Of a DNA stretch of 64,000 bases, positions 19,438-28,843 are shown in pieces. The notes beneath the pieces were generated by a model. That model was not told the origin of the DNA, searched no databases, and saw nothing but the letters and a program-made list of their open reading frames with translations. Position numbers and translations under genes: made by a program. Origin of the DNA: Siphonobacter sp. BAB-5405 (GTDB lineage: Bacteria > Bacteroidota > Bacteroidia > Cytophagales > Spirosomataceae); NCBI RefSeq assembly GCF_002872335.1, contig NZ_NJAG01000007.1, positions 124,001-188,000 of the forward strand. The letters are read 5' to 3'. How positions within the stretch are numbered: the first letter of the stretch is position 1; every line of letters begins with the position of its first letter.

Positions 19438-19467
19438 TTTATAGCCCGCCAAACAATCGTAACTTCG
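19438..19467 (+). promoter_or_regulatory. Candidate promoter of the epimerase-GtrB operon
   Basis: TTT at 19438-19440, a 19-base spacer and TAACTTCG at 19460-19467 fit the Bacteroidota pattern loosely. Confidence 0.35.
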
Positions 19468-19527
19468 CACCCTTTCTGATTACCAGGCGGTAATACCGTT
19501 GCTACACATTGCCTAGAAAGAGTGATC

Positions 19528-20514
19528 ATGAAATCCATGAAAACTATAAAACAATACCTTATCACCGGAGGGGCAGGTTTTATCGGTAGTCACCTCGCCG
19601 AACGGTTGCTTTCGCAGCCCGGTGTGGCCGTTACCTGCATTGATAACTTCGATGATTTTTACCCGGTATCCCAGAAACGTGAGAATCTGAAAGGTCTGCT
19701 TGAACATCCGAACTTTCAGTTTATCGAGGCCGATATTAGTCAGCAGGAGTATTTGCTCGACGTGTTGAAAGGGCAAACCTTCGAGGCCATTATTCATCTG
19801 GCGGCTAAAGCGGGCGTTCGTAAAAGTATCGAGTCTACGCGTCCGTACTACGAATCGAATGTCATGGGGACGCTTTCGCTGCTGGAAGTGGCCCGGCATT
19901 TATCCATTCAGAAGTTTATTTTTGCCTCTTCGTCCAGCGTATACGGTCAGAATCCGAACGTTCCCTGGAAAGAATCCGATACGAACTTATTGCCGATCAG
20001 CCCCTACGCTTCCTCCAAAATTTCGGGGGAAATGCTGGGCCGTACCTACGCTCATTTGCACGGCATCCAGTTTCTGGCTCTTCGCTTTTTCACCGTATAT
20101 GGATCCCGGCAGCGACCCGATCTGGCCATTCATAAATTTGCCGAACTCATTCTGGAAGCCAAACCTATTACGCTCTACGGAGACGGCAGTACGCGTCGTG
20201 ATTACACACACGTCAGCGACATCGTAACGGGCATTGAGCAGGCCATGGCTTACGAAAAGCCGGGTTTCGAAACGTTTAACCTCGCTTCGGGCAAACCCGT
20301 TACCCTCCGGAAACTGGTCGCTTCCCTCGAAGTAGCGTTGGGTCGGGAGGCGATTTACGAATACCGGGAAGAGCAACCCGGCGATGTTTCGCAAACCTAC
20401 GCAGACCTCAACAAATCGCAGGAGTTACTGGGCTATCAGCCCGTGGTAACCCTGGAGGAAGGGCTGAAAGAATTTGTTCGCTGGAAAACGTCCCTTCCCC
20501 ACTTAACTCATTGA
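19528..20514 (+). CDS. NAD-dependent sugar epimerase (UDP-glucuronate 4-epimerase-like)
   Basis: A 328-residue short-chain dehydrogenase of the extended type. It shows TGGAGFIGSHLAERL for NAD binding, CIDNFDDFY, HLAAKAGVRKS, the serine region ASSSSVYG, the catalytic YASSK, and FFTVYGSRQRPDLAIHKF, which is typical of UDP-glucuronate 4-epimerases. It likely makes the nucleotide sugar that the neighbouring GtrB-like enzyme loads onto polyprenyl phosphate. ATG 19528 is used; GTG 19522 is an in-frame alternative. The next gene follows after four bases. Confidence 0.88.
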   Translation: MKSMKTIKQYLITGGAGFIGSHLAERLLSQPGVAVTCIDNFDDFYPVSQKRENLKGLLEHPNFQFIEADISQQEYLLDVLKGQTFEAIIHLAAKAGVRKSIESTRPYYESNVMGTLSLLEVARHLSIQKFIFASSSSVYGQNPNVPWKESDTNLLPISPYASSKISGEMLGRTYAHLHGIQFLALRFFTVYGSRQRPDLAIHKFAELILEAKPITLYGDGSTRRDYTHVSDIVTGIEQAMAYEKPGFETFNLASGKPVTLRKLVASLEVALGREAIYEYREEQPGDVSQTYADLNKSQELLGYQPVVTLEEGLKEFVRWKTSLPHLTH

Positions 20515-20518
20515 TTGC

Positions 20519-21484
20519 ATGCAAACGGCACCGCTTCTTTCCCTGGTGATTACCCTTTTAAACGAAGAAGACAACATACAACCCCTGCTGCAACGCGTAC
20601 GCGAGGCCATGCAGGGTCTGGATTATGAATTGATTCTGGTGGACGACGGCTCTACCGATGCCACCATTGCCCGAATCAAACAGTACGCGGATGATCGCGT
20701 ACGACTGGTCGTACTAAACCGCAACTACGGCCAGACGACGGCCATGTCGGCGGGTATTGCGGAGGCCAAAGCTCCGTATATTGTTACGCTGGACGGTGAT
20801 TTACAAAACGATCCCGCCGATATTCCCATCATGCTCGAAAAATTACAGCGGGAAGGCTGGGACGTTGTTGCCGGGGTACGGGCCAAACGGCAGGACGGCA
20901 TGTTGTTACGGAAAGTTCCCAGCAAGATCGCCAATGCCATGATTCGTAAAATGACGGGTGTATACCTTCATGATTACGGCTGTACGCTGAAAATTTTCCG
21001 TCGGCAAATTGCCCAACACCTGGGACTATACGGTGAACTACACCGCTTCATTCCGGTACTGGCCGCTATGCAGGGAGCCAAGATGACGGAAATGCCGGTA
21101 CGTCACCACGCCCGGCAATTTGGCAAGTCGAAGTACGGCCTGGGCCGTACTTTCAAAGTCATGTCCGATCTGTTACTGATGGTCTTTTTCCAGAAGTATT
21201 TCCGCCGACCCATGCACTTGTTCGGCCCCATCGGCATTCTGACGTTTTTGTTTGGAGCGTTGATCAGTCTGTATCTGCTGGGCGTAAAACTGACCGGCGA
21301 AGACATCGGTACACGTCCTTTGCTGACGGTAGCTGTCGTAACACTACTGGCTGGTTTACAAATCATTACCTTCGGTTTCATGGCTGAAATCATGATGCGA
21401 ACGTACTACGAATCGGGTACGAAGTCTACCTATCTCGTTCGTGAATTGTATTCGGCCTCTTCCCCCGTTTCTACCCTTGAGTAA
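20519..21484 (+). CDS. Polyprenyl-phosphate glycosyltransferase (GtrB/DPM1-like)
   Basis: A 321-residue GT2 enzyme that transfers a sugar from a nucleotide to polyprenyl phosphate on the cytosolic face. The GT-A domain has VITLLNEEDNI, ILVDDGSTDAT, the DXD-like LDGDLQNDP and RQFGKSKYGLGRTFKV, followed by two C-terminal transmembrane helices (about 235-260 and 265-295). It starts four bases after the epimerase gene and its end overlaps the YbhN-like gene, so the three are one translational unit. Confidence 0.92.
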   Translation: MQTAPLLSLVITLLNEEDNIQPLLQRVREAMQGLDYELILVDDGSTDATIARIKQYADDRVRLVVLNRNYGQTTAMSAGIAEAKAPYIVTLDGDLQNDPADIPIMLEKLQREGWDVVAGVRAKRQDGMLLRKVPSKIANAMIRKMTGVYLHDYGCTLKIFRRQIAQHLGLYGELHRFIPVLAAMQGAKMTEMPVRHHARQFGKSKYGLGRTFKVMSDLLLMVFFQKYFRRPMHLFGPIGILTFLFGALISLYLLGVKLTGEDIGTRPLLTVAVVTLLAGLQIITFGFMAEIMMRTYYESGTKSTYLVRELYSASSPVSTLE

Positions 21485-22349
21485 GTTATCACCCGCCGTC
21501 AAAACCATCCTGAAGCTGTTGCTTACGAGCCTGGCTTTGGGATGGCTGGCGTATCAAATGGACTGGGAGCGAATCTGGCCGTTACTCCGCCGGGCCCAGT
21601 GGGGCTGGATTTTGGTTGCTCTGGTGCTGTATAACGTTTCCCAGCTGTTGAGTACCAGTCGTTTTCAGCAACATCTGAAAGCGGTTCCGCTGTCCGAACC
21701 CTTCTCCTTCCTGTTGAGATTGTACTATCGCTCGATGTTTTTCAATCTGTTTTTACCGGGGGGCATTGGCGGCGATGGCTACAAAGCCTGGCTGTTGCGT
21801 ACCCGTCACCAAACCGATTACCGACTCATTCTTTCGGTACTATTGCTGGACCGGGGCAGCGGCATGCTGGCCATTACCTTTCTGATTGCCCTGCTGGGTG
21901 GTTCGAGTAGCTGGCTGATGAGCCAGTTTGGCTTACCGTACGGCTGGCTGTCGGGGCTGGCTCTGCTCGTGGGAGCGGGCGGCTGGGGCGTATACCATTT
22001 ATTCTTTCGGAAATTCGTACCCGTGTTTCCTGCTGCGTTTTCGCTCTCGCTGGGTGTGCAGTCCACGCAGGTAATCGTCATTCTGCTCTTACTGCGATCC
22101 ATCGGTGTGACGGATCATTCACTGGAATACGGACTGGTTTTTCTGGTTTCCTCCATCGCCTCCGTACTTCCCCTGACCGTGGGTGGCATTGGCGTTCGGG
22201 AATTTGTCTTTTTGACGGCGGCGGAGCACCTGCCCATTCAGTCCGACCAGGCAGTACTCGCTAGTCTACTCTTTTTCTTTATCAACGCCCTTAGTTCTTC
22301 GCTGGGTGCCTTTATCACGTTACCCGAGCGGCCCGAAACGCGTGATTAA
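21441..22349 (+). CDS. YbhN/AglD-like flippase-type membrane protein (LPG_synthase_TM family)
   Basis: An integral membrane protein of about 300 residues with some eight helices and the family segments YRSMFFNLFLPGGIGGDGYKAW and LTVGGIGVREFVFL. Members include the integral membrane part of lysyl-PG synthase and putative lipid-sugar flippases. By context it probably helps move or use the lipid-linked sugar made by the preceding gene. The start is unclear: GTG 21441 or TTG 21477, and both overlap the upstream gene. Confidence 0.82.
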   Translation: MNCIRPLPPFLPLSKLSPAVKTILKLLLTSLALGWLAYQMDWERIWPLLRRAQWGWILVALVLYNVSQLLSTSRFQQHLKAVPLSEPFSFLLRLYYRSMFFNLFLPGGIGGDGYKAWLLRTRHQTDYRLILSVLLLDRGSGMLAITFLIALLGGSSSWLMSQFGLPYGWLSGLALLVGAGGWGVYHLFFRKFVPVFPAAFSLSLGVQSTQVIVILLLLRSIGVTDHSLEYGLVFLVSSIASVLPLTVGGIGVREFVFLTAAEHLPIQSDQAVLASLLFFFINALSSSLGAFITLPERPETRD

Positions 22350-22410
22350 TTGAATTCCTGCCTTATTTTTGGCATCCCTACCTTCGGGACAGTTCTACCT
22401 CTTTGAATGC

Positions 22411-24039
22411 ATGCACGCTGAACGTTTTTTATTTAGTCCGATCTACTGGATTATGTGGCTGGCTCTGGCCGCCGTCTATATCATTGGTTTATTCGTTCCC
22501 CTATTTGATACCGACCCGGCTCACCACGCCCTGATTGCCCTGCACATGGTGGAGACCAATGACTGGGTTAGCCTCATTGACCGGGGCCGGGATTACCTGG
22601 ATAAACCGCACCTGCTTTTCTGGCTGAGTGCCTTGTCCTTCAAAACGTTTGGCATTAATACTTTTGCGTATAAGTTTCCCTCCATGCTGGCTTCCATCGT
22701 GGGTTTTTACTCGGCTTTTCGGTTGGGTAAACTCCTGTATTCGGAGGCGGTAGGCCGACTGGCTGCTTTGATTTACGCCTCCTGCTACGCTCAGTTTCTA
22801 TCCAATCAGGACGTACGGATGGATGCTCTGCTGACGGCCTGTATGGTGTTTTCCGTCTGGATGTTACTGGCCTTTGTTCGCGAAGGCAAACGCAAATATG
22901 CCCTGGGTTCGGCTCTGGGGCTGGCTCTGGGTTTTGCGACCAAAGGAGGAATTGGCCTGGTGATGCCGCTGATGGCGTTAGGATTTCAGTTGCTGTACGA
23001 ACGCAACTGGAAGGCCATTTTTCAGTGGAGCTGGGTCTTTATCGGTTTTTCGTTTCTGGTCTTTATCAGTCCGATTCTGTACTGCTACTATCTGCAATTC
23101 GATTTACATCCCGAGAAAGTCATCCGTGGCATGACGGGCCTTTCAGGTATCAAGTTCATTCTTTTGGGGCAAAGCGTTGAACGTTTTCAGGGTGAAGCCT
23201 GGGGAAGTTCCGGCTCCAACGACTACTTCTTCTTTTTCCATACCCTCCTGTGGTCGTGTCTGCCCTGGGCCTTTCTAATCTATTGGTCGCTCTTTCGGGC
23301 AATACGAAATTTCAAAGCTCAGAAAGAAGTACTCACGTTGGGAATTATCGTCTCGATGATGCTGATTCTCTCGATGGCTCAGTACAAATTACCGCATTAC
23401 CTGAATCTGCTGTACCCGTATCTGGCAATTCAACTGAGTGGGCAGTTGTTGTCCAGTTCCGAGAAAACTATTCGTTCGCTGATGATCGTGCAGGCGGTAG
23501 TAGTTACGCTCATGATGGGGATTACAATTTACCTGAATACGGTGATTACGCCCATTCCTGGAATCATCAATCAACTGGTTGCTCTGGCTGTGGCAGGATT
23601 TCTTTTATATCTGAGCATTCGTCAATCGCCGGTTTTTGCCCGTCTGGTGGCAGTATCGCTGGCGGGGATTTCCATTACTTTTATGTCGCTGAGTGCCAAC
23701 GCCTATCCGTACCTGTTCCGCTATGATTCGGGATACGAGTTTGCCCGTACTGCTGATCCGGCCGTTCGGGATTCGTTCAGTTTCTATCGGATTTACAGTT
23801 ATACGTTCGACTTTTATACTAAAAAGTTACATCCGCCGCTACCCGAAGGTAAAATACCCGAGACCCGCTGGATACTAACCGATTCGACGGGCCTGGCTGA
23901 ACTTCGGCAGGCGGGCGTGAAAATGGCTCAGATCCGGTCCAATCCGCATTTCCATTTATCGACGCTGAACGGTGAATTTCTAAACCCAGCTACCCGATTA
24001 CAGGCCTGCGAACGACGCTACTTAATTGAACGCTATTAA
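22411..24039 (+). CDS. ArnT/PMT-type glycosyltransferase, second copy
   Basis: A 542-residue polytopic membrane protein of the same superfamily as the gene at 17757. The catalytic loop reads FVPLFDTDPAHHALIALHMVETNDWVSLIDRGRDYLDKPHLLFW, with Asp-Pro in place of the usual Asp-Glu, followed by many helices (ALGFATKGGIG, YKLPHYLNLLYP). The changed acidic pair may alter acceptor choice. ATG 22411 is used; the earlier TTG lies in leader-like sequence. It is the last gene of the glycan cluster. Confidence 0.85.
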   Translation: MHAERFLFSPIYWIMWLALAAVYIIGLFVPLFDTDPAHHALIALHMVETNDWVSLIDRGRDYLDKPHLLFWLSALSFKTFGINTFAYKFPSMLASIVGFYSAFRLGKLLYSEAVGRLAALIYASCYAQFLSNQDVRMDALLTACMVFSVWMLLAFVREGKRKYALGSALGLALGFATKGGIGLVMPLMALGFQLLYERNWKAIFQWSWVFIGFSFLVFISPILYCYYLQFDLHPEKVIRGMTGLSGIKFILLGQSVERFQGEAWGSSGSNDYFFFFHTLLWSCLPWAFLIYWSLFRAIRNFKAQKEVLTLGIIVSMMLILSMAQYKLPHYLNLLYPYLAIQLSGQLLSSSEKTIRSLMIVQAVVVTLMMGITIYLNTVITPIPGIINQLVALAVAGFLLYLSIRQSPVFARLVAVSLAGISITFMSLSANAYPYLFRYDSGYEFARTADPAVRDSFSFYRIYSYTFDFYTKKLHPPLPEGKIPETRWILTDSTGLAELRQAGVKMAQIRSNPHFHLSTLNGEFLNPATRLQACERRYLIERY

Positions 24040-24061
24040 TAATCCCTGAAACCATCTCCGT

Positions 24062-24976
24062 ATGAAACTAGCAGCGATCGACATTGGCTCTAACGCCGCC
24101 CGTCTGCAAATCTCCAAAGTACTGGAAAACGAGGGCGTACTGACCTTCAAAAAAGTAGAATATGTCCGCTTTCCTCTACGCCTGGGAATGGACGTATTTA
24201 CGACGGGTTCGATCAGTGCCGAAGGCGAGGTTCGCCTGTATAAAATGCTTCATTCATTCAAACTCCTGATTGAACTGCATGAGTGTAAAGATTACCTGAT
24301 TTGTGCAACTTCAGCCATGCGGGAGGCTTCCAATGCCAGTGACATTGTCACACGCATTGAAGGGCAGCTCGATATGAAAATTCACATCATCGAAGGAGCG
24401 AAAGAAGCCGAACTGATCAACAACGTCGTGGTTCAGTCCCTGGATACGGATACCAATTACCTGCACGTGGATGTGGGCGGCGGATCGAGCGAGCTGAACC
24501 TGTACGTGAACCGGCAGAAAGTGGCGAGCCGTTCGTTTAAAATCGGCTCCGTACGCTTACTGGAAGGGAAAGAGCAGAAATCCGACTGGGAGAAAATGCA
24601 ACGCTGGATTCAGGACCACATTGGCCCCAAACAGGCGAGTATCCGGGCGATTGGTACGGGTGGAAACATCAATAAGCTGTTCAATCTGGCCAAGACCCGC
24701 GTCACCGAATCCAGCATGGACATCAAAGAACTGGAACGGATTCAGAAATACATCGGCTCTTACTCGCTGGAAGATCGTATTAATAAGCTCCAGCTCAACC
24801 CCGACCGGGCGGACGTGATTGTACCGGCTTCCGAGATCTATCTGTCGGCCATGCGTTGGTCAGGAGCGACGGAAATCCTGGTACCGGACCTAGGACTGAA
24901 AGACGGCATCATTCAGTACGTCTACGACCGCTATCAGCATCGGAAACGCAAGAAGGACACCGATCCTATCCTTTAA
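24062..24976 (+). CDS. Ppx/GppA family phosphatase
   Basis: A 304-residue protein with the actin-like ASKHA fold. The phosphate-1 motif AAIDIGSNAARLQI, TSAMREASN, the acidic IEGAKEAELI and the phosphate-2 DVGGGSSELNLY are all visible, as is GTGGNINKLFNLA. Members hydrolyse polyphosphate or the pppGpp 5'-phosphate; at this short length it is the core two-domain form without the HD extension. Which activity holds cannot be told. Its end overlaps the convergent next gene by four bases. Confidence 0.9.
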   Translation: MKLAAIDIGSNAARLQISKVLENEGVLTFKKVEYVRFPLRLGMDVFTTGSISAEGEVRLYKMLHSFKLLIELHECKDYLICATSAMREASNASDIVTRIEGQLDMKIHIIEGAKEAELINNVVVQSLDTDTNYLHVDVGGGSSELNLYVNRQKVASRSFKIGSVRLLEGKEQKSDWEKMQRWIQDHIGPKQASIRAIGTGGNINKLFNLAKTRVTESSMDIKELERIQKYIGSYSLEDRINKLQLNPDRADVIVPASEIYLSAMRWSGATEILVPDLGLKDGIIQYVYDRYQHRKRKKDTDPIL

Positions 24977-25527
24977 CGAATATCCATACGCTTCGGTAAC
25001 CCTAACTGCTTGGCATAGGGTGCCGGAGCGTAAGCATACACCCGTTCGAGCAGGTGATTGACATCTTCCAGAAACTCGAACTGAATATCGGGGTGCAGCT
25101 TCGTCAGTTTCTTCAGTATAGCTTCCGTCCGCTTGGCGATGTATTCGGCCAGGCCATCGGTTTTGGACGTGTACTTTTGCACATACGGCAACTGCTTTTC
25201 AAAGCATTCATTCAGCAGATACAGTACCAATTCCACTTCCCCGTACTTATCCTTGGTAATCTTCACGTGATAGGTGATTTCGGCGTGCAGTCGCCGCATA
25301 TCCGTCATTAACCAACCCGACGAATCCGGGTCGAGTTTGTAGAAACGATCCATCTTGTTACGCAGATCGTCGCGTCGTTCTGGCAACGTTTGGCCATCTT
25401 CCAGCAATTGAAAAATAAGCTGTTCCTGTAAGTCTTTGTGTTTATTGATGAGCCGCAGTAGTAGTTTGTCTTTTTCCTCCCGCGTGAGGCCCAGAATGGC
25501 CGCTTTTAATTCTTTACTAATGGGCAT
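24973..25527 (-). CDS. Conserved hypothetical protein, helical
   Basis: A 184-residue protein predicted to be soluble and almost all helical and charged (LKAAILGLTREEKDKLLLRLINKHKDLQ at the front, a repeat-like helical body, APAPYAKQLGLP at the end). I do not recognise a family with certainty. The MPISKELK start at 25527 is preferred to a longer reading. It is convergent with the Ppx/GppA gene and shares the sequence TTAA with it at the stop codons. Confidence 0.65.
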   Translation of the reverse strand: MPISKELKAAILGLTREEKDKLLLRLINKHKDLQEQLIFQLLEDGQTLPERRDDLRNKMDRFYKLDPDSSGWLMTDMRRLHAEITYHVKITKDKYGEVELVLYLLNECFEKQLPYVQKYTSKTDGLAEYIAKRTEAILKKLTKLHPDIQFEFLEDVNHLLERVYAYAPAPYAKQLGLPKRMDIR

Positions 25528-25584
25528 ACCTAAATAAAATTCGAAAACACAAAATCCTCTTCGAAGATACAGCACCTGAGGCTG

Positions 25585-25625
25585 AAAATAAAACGGGATA
25601 ACTCACGCAAGGAGTTATCCCGTTT
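25585..25625 (-). terminator. Rho-independent terminator after the OsmC gene
   Basis: A 13-bp stem (AACGGGATAACTC, 25592-25604) pairs with GAGTTATCCCGTT. On the minus strand it is followed by TTTATTTT. Confidence 0.85.
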
Positions 25626-25643
25626 CCGTGCAATAATTTGTAT

Positions 25644-26063
25644 TTAAGCCAATGAAGCTTCCAGTGAAATGGACGCCTTCAGTAACTTCGAAATGGGACA
25701 ATTCGCTTTCGCTCCAGCCGCAATTTCCTGGAATTGTTCTTCGGTGATATTTGGGATTTTTGCCGTCAGAACGATATTGCTTTCTGTGACTTCGCCTTTG
25801 GAAGGATCGAGTACCACGGTGGCTTTCGCGTTGATTTCATCGGCCGTAAAACCTGCTTCGTTCAAATCGAAGCTCAGTTTCATGGCGAAACAGCCCGCGT
25901 GAGCTGCCGCGATGAGTTCTTCAGGGTTCGTACCCTTGCCATCCGCAAAACGCGTATTGAATGAATACTGAGTGCTGTCGAGTACCGTACTAGCGGTCGT
26001 CAACGCTCCTGAACCTTCTTTTCCGCTGCCTTTCCAAACAGCTGTAGCATTACGTTTGATCAT
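25644..26063 (-). CDS. OsmC-family peroxiredoxin
   Basis: A 139-residue cytosolic peroxidase of the OsmC group, which reduces organic hydroperoxides using two cysteines. Both are present: Cys58 in HAGCFAMKLS and Cys122 in KANCPISKLL. The active-site glutamate lies in NPEELIAAAH. Length and motifs match OsmC rather than Ohr. It is monocistronic with its own terminator. Confidence 0.93.
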   Translation of the reverse strand: MIKRNATAVWKGSGKEGSGALTTASTVLDSTQYSFNTRFADGKGTNPEELIAAAHAGCFAMKLSFDLNEAGFTADEINAKATVVLDPSKGEVTESNIVLTAKIPNITEEQFQEIAAGAKANCPISKLLKASISLEASLA

Positions 26064-26254
26064 GATTGTAGATAGATTTATGGGTGATTGTCGTCGAAAG
26101 ATACGGTCAAAAGAATAGTACTATCATGAGCTCAGGAAATTTTAACAATGATTTTACCTGTAATGGGTAAGGGGCTCCCTGAAATGTGGTATTTCGTCGC
26201 GAGGCCATCCTTCGGAGCTTTGTCCCATCAACCTTCTTAAAGCTCCGATAACCA

Positions 26255-26839
26255 ATGAAAACCCGATCTCTTTTTTTAGTCGCTCTCTCCTTCGCTCTTC
26301 TGCTTGGCTGTAAGGACAAAGGCGAAGACACCAAGCCCCAGGAGAACCCGATCTCTACGTTTGTGAAAGGTACGGACGTGACGTCAGAACAATTCAATAA
26401 TGGCCGCTGGGAAGTTGGCATTTACTTCAGTGCTTCGGTTCCCGGAAAAATCACGCAGGTGGGAGCCAAGATGCCCGAAGTTGGTACGTACACCGTTACG
26501 CTCTGGGATGCAGCCGACCAGAGTGTCCTACGCCAGAAAGCTGTAGAAGTCGATGCCCCCGAAAAGCTGGTTTTAATCCCCATCGATCCGCTGGAAATTA
26601 CGGATGCCACGAAGAAATACGTCGTTAGTATCAACAACCTTTCGATGGGTGTAGCCAAGAAGTACTACGTTCACAAAAAAGGTACGACTGATTTTATGCC
26701 TTTTGTCCAGGGAAGCATTCTCTTTCATAGTGAAGGTGAACGGATCGTTCCCAATAATTCCACGGCTTCAGTATTTCCCGTAACCATGAAAAAGAATTTT
26801 GTCATCGGTATTCCCGAAATCACTTTCGTCCCAAATTAA
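26255..26839 (+). CDS. Lipoprotein with DUF4082-like beta domain
   Basis: A 194-residue envelope lipoprotein. The signal peptide ends in a lipobox (FALLLGC, Cys19). The mature part reads as a single beta-sandwich resembling DUF4082: WEVGIYFSASVPGKITQVGAKM...GTYTVTLWDAADQSVL, then a carbohydrate-module-like second half. It may bind surface glycans or be a structural envelope protein; the function is not known. It is convergent with the polyprenyl synthase gene across a shared terminator. Confidence 0.75.
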   Translation: MKTRSLFLVALSFALLLGCKDKGEDTKPQENPISTFVKGTDVTSEQFNNGRWEVGIYFSASVPGKITQVGAKMPEVGTYTVTLWDAADQSVLRQKAVEVDAPEKLVLIPIDPLEITDATKKYVVSINNLSMGVAKKYYVHKKGTTDFMPFVQGSILFHSEGERIVPNNSTASVFPVTMKKNFVIGIPEITFVPN

Positions 26840-26856
26840 CCCCATCGTGTAATTTA

Positions 26857-26890
26857 AAAGGCTTACCCGTGATCGGATAAGCCTTTTTTT
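26857..26890. terminator. Terminator between convergent genes
   Basis: Stem AAAGGCTTA against TAAGCCTTT with T7 on the plus strand and AAA-rich sequence on the other side. It serves the lipoprotein gene and overlaps the 3' end of the polyprenyl synthase gene. Confidence 0.8.
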
Positions 26891-27863
26891 ATTTGGTACG
26901 TTCGATGGTAAACTGAACCAGATTCTGGAGCGATTCCCGGTAGATGTTCGCCGGAAACTCGCTCAGGATGGTCAGGGCTTCGTTCACGTAGCGTTGCATG
27001 ACCTGCGTGGCGTACTCGATGCCGCCGGAGCTTTTGACGAAATCAATGACCTCTCCTACTTTTTTCGGGTTCTCCGAATCGTTTTTAATGGTATTGATAA
27101 TCCGCCGTTTCGTCAGCCAGTCGGCCCGATTCAGGGCGTAGATCAACGGCAACGTCATTTTCTTTTCCTTAATATCGATCCCAACGGGCTTACCAATTTC
27201 AGCATCGCCGTAATCAAAAAGGTCGTCTTTGATTTGAAAGGCAATTCCCACTTTTTCGCCAAATAGCCGCATTCGCTCCACCATTTCCTTGGTTTGTTGC
27301 ACCGACCGGGCTCCCACCGCACAGCAGGCCGCAATCAGGGTTGCCGTTTTCTGACGGATAATTTCGAAGTACACTTCTTCAGTAATGTCCAGCCGGCGAG
27401 CTTTTTCAATCTGCATCAACTCCCCTTCCGACATCTCCTTCACCGAGCGGTTGATGAGTTTGAGGAAATCGAAATCTTCGTTATCCACGGCCAGAAACAG
27501 GCTCCGCGACAACAGGTAATCCCCCACGAGCACGGCAATTTTATTCTTCCAGAGAGCATTGACCGAAAAGAATCCCCGGCGGTAATTCGAATCATCCACC
27601 ACGTCGTCGTGTACCAGCGTTGCGGTATGAATGAGTTCAATCAGCGAAGCTCCCCGGTACGTCGATTCGTTGATCGTCCCGCAGGTACCCGCCGCCAGAA
27701 AGACGAACATGGGCCGAATTTGTTTCCCTTTTCGCCGAACAATGTAGTTCATGATCTGATCGAGCAACATGACGTCGCTTTTCATGAACTCTCGAAATTT
27801 TCCCTCAAATGCCTTCATTTCAGCATTGATGGGAGCCTGTATTTGTTGTATGGAAAGACTCAT
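26889..27863 (-). CDS. Polyprenyl diphosphate synthase (long chain, IspB-like)
   Basis: A 324-residue trans-prenyltransferase that extends allylic diphosphates with IPP to make the side chain of menaquinone or a similar long isoprenoid. Both aspartate-rich motifs are present: LVHDDVVDDSNYRRG (first, Asp86-Asp90) and FQIKDDLFDYGD (second). GKQIRPMFVFLAA at residues 46-58 holds the IPP-binding Lys and Arg. The residues before the first motif (HTATLVHDD) are small, which favours a long product, such as for menaquinone. Confidence 0.92.
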   Translation of the reverse strand: MSLSIQQIQAPINAEMKAFEGKFREFMKSDVMLLDQIMNYIVRRKGKQIRPMFVFLAAGTCGTINESTYRGASLIELIHTATLVHDDVVDDSNYRRGFFSVNALWKNKIAVLVGDYLLSRSLFLAVDNEDFDFLKLINRSVKEMSEGELMQIEKARRLDITEEVYFEIIRQKTATLIAACCAVGARSVQQTKEMVERMRLFGEKVGIAFQIKDDLFDYGDAEIGKPVGIDIKEKKMTLPLIYALNRADWLTKRRIINTIKNDSENPKKVGEVIDFVKSSGGIEYATQVMQRYVNEALTILSEFPANIYRESLQNLVQFTIERTK

Positions 27864-28050
27864 GTGTGGTGATCGGTATTCAGAGACAACCGCCTGGGGT
27901 ACTTTCGAGGTCAGTATTTTTTAGCCCTGAATACGGTAATCCTCGGCAAGTTTACGAAGGATTGACGTCGGGTGGATAACTTTGTCCGCAAAAGTTGTAT
28001 AGCTAACCCGGAATGATGACGTTAAATTCCGGAAAAGACCATAGTTGCTT

Positions 28051-28821
28051 ATGAAATTATTTTTTCGGCAAGCGGGCGAAAGCGGCCCGGCCATCGTGAT
28101 TTTACACGGCGTATTTGGCTCGGCCGACAACTGGCTGACCGTAGGCAAGCAGATTGCTGAAAAAGGCTTTCGGGTATTCATGCTCGATCAACGCAATCAC
28201 GGCCGCTCTCCCTGGAGTGATGACTTTGGCTACCAGGAAATGGCGGAAGATTTGCACGAATTCATTCAGGATCAGCAACTCACCGATCCTCTACTGATTG
28301 GCCATTCCATGGGCGGAAAAACGGTTATGCAGTTTGCTCTGAACTATCCGGAGCTATTGGATAAGATGGTGGTGGTTGATATTGCTCCGCGGTTTTATCC
28401 CGTCCACCATACGGGGATTCTGAAGGGAATGAACCTGATGCCTTTGGCTACCCTCAAAAACCGTCAGGACGCCGAAACCTTTTTCACCCAGTACGAAGAC
28501 CACCCGGGTACCCGGGCTTTTGTCCTTAAAAACCTGGCCCGTGCCGATGAAGGAGGTTTTACCTGGCGACTGAACCTGCCCGTTATCACGCGGGAAATTG
28601 AAACCGTGGGTAGTGAACTCAGTGGCATTCATCCCGTATCGAAACCAGTTCTGTTTGTTCGTGGAGAACTTTCTTCGTACATCACCGAAGAGGATGAAAA
28701 AGAAATTTTCCGCATTTTTCCGCAAGCTCGCGTGGAGACCATCGCCGGAGCCAGTCATTGGGTACAGGCCGATCAGCCAGAAGCTTTTATTGAAGCGGTC
28801 ATGAACTTTGTGAAGGAATAG
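28051..28821 (+). CDS. Alpha/beta hydrolase (YbfF-like esterase)
   Basis: A cytosolic esterase of 256 residues. It has the oxyanion region ILHGVFGSADNW, DQRNHGRSPWS, the nucleophile elbow GHSMGGK with Ser86, and the catalytic His in AGASHWVQADQP. The pattern is closest to YbfF-type acyl-CoA/ester hydrolases. ATG 28051 is used instead of an upstream TTG. It is followed after 22 bases by the SAM-dependent methylase gene, so they are probably co-transcribed. The substrate is unknown. Confidence 0.88.
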   Translation: MKLFFRQAGESGPAIVILHGVFGSADNWLTVGKQIAEKGFRVFMLDQRNHGRSPWSDDFGYQEMAEDLHEFIQDQQLTDPLLIGHSMGGKTVMQFALNYPELLDKMVVVDIAPRFYPVHHTGILKGMNLMPLATLKNRQDAETFFTQYEDHPGTRAFVLKNLARADEGGFTWRLNLPVITREIETVGSELSGIHPVSKPVLFVRGELSSYITEEDEKEIFRIFPQARVETIAGASHWVQADQPEAFIEAVMNFVKE

Positions 28822-28843
28822 GCTTCACCGGAATTATAACGAA

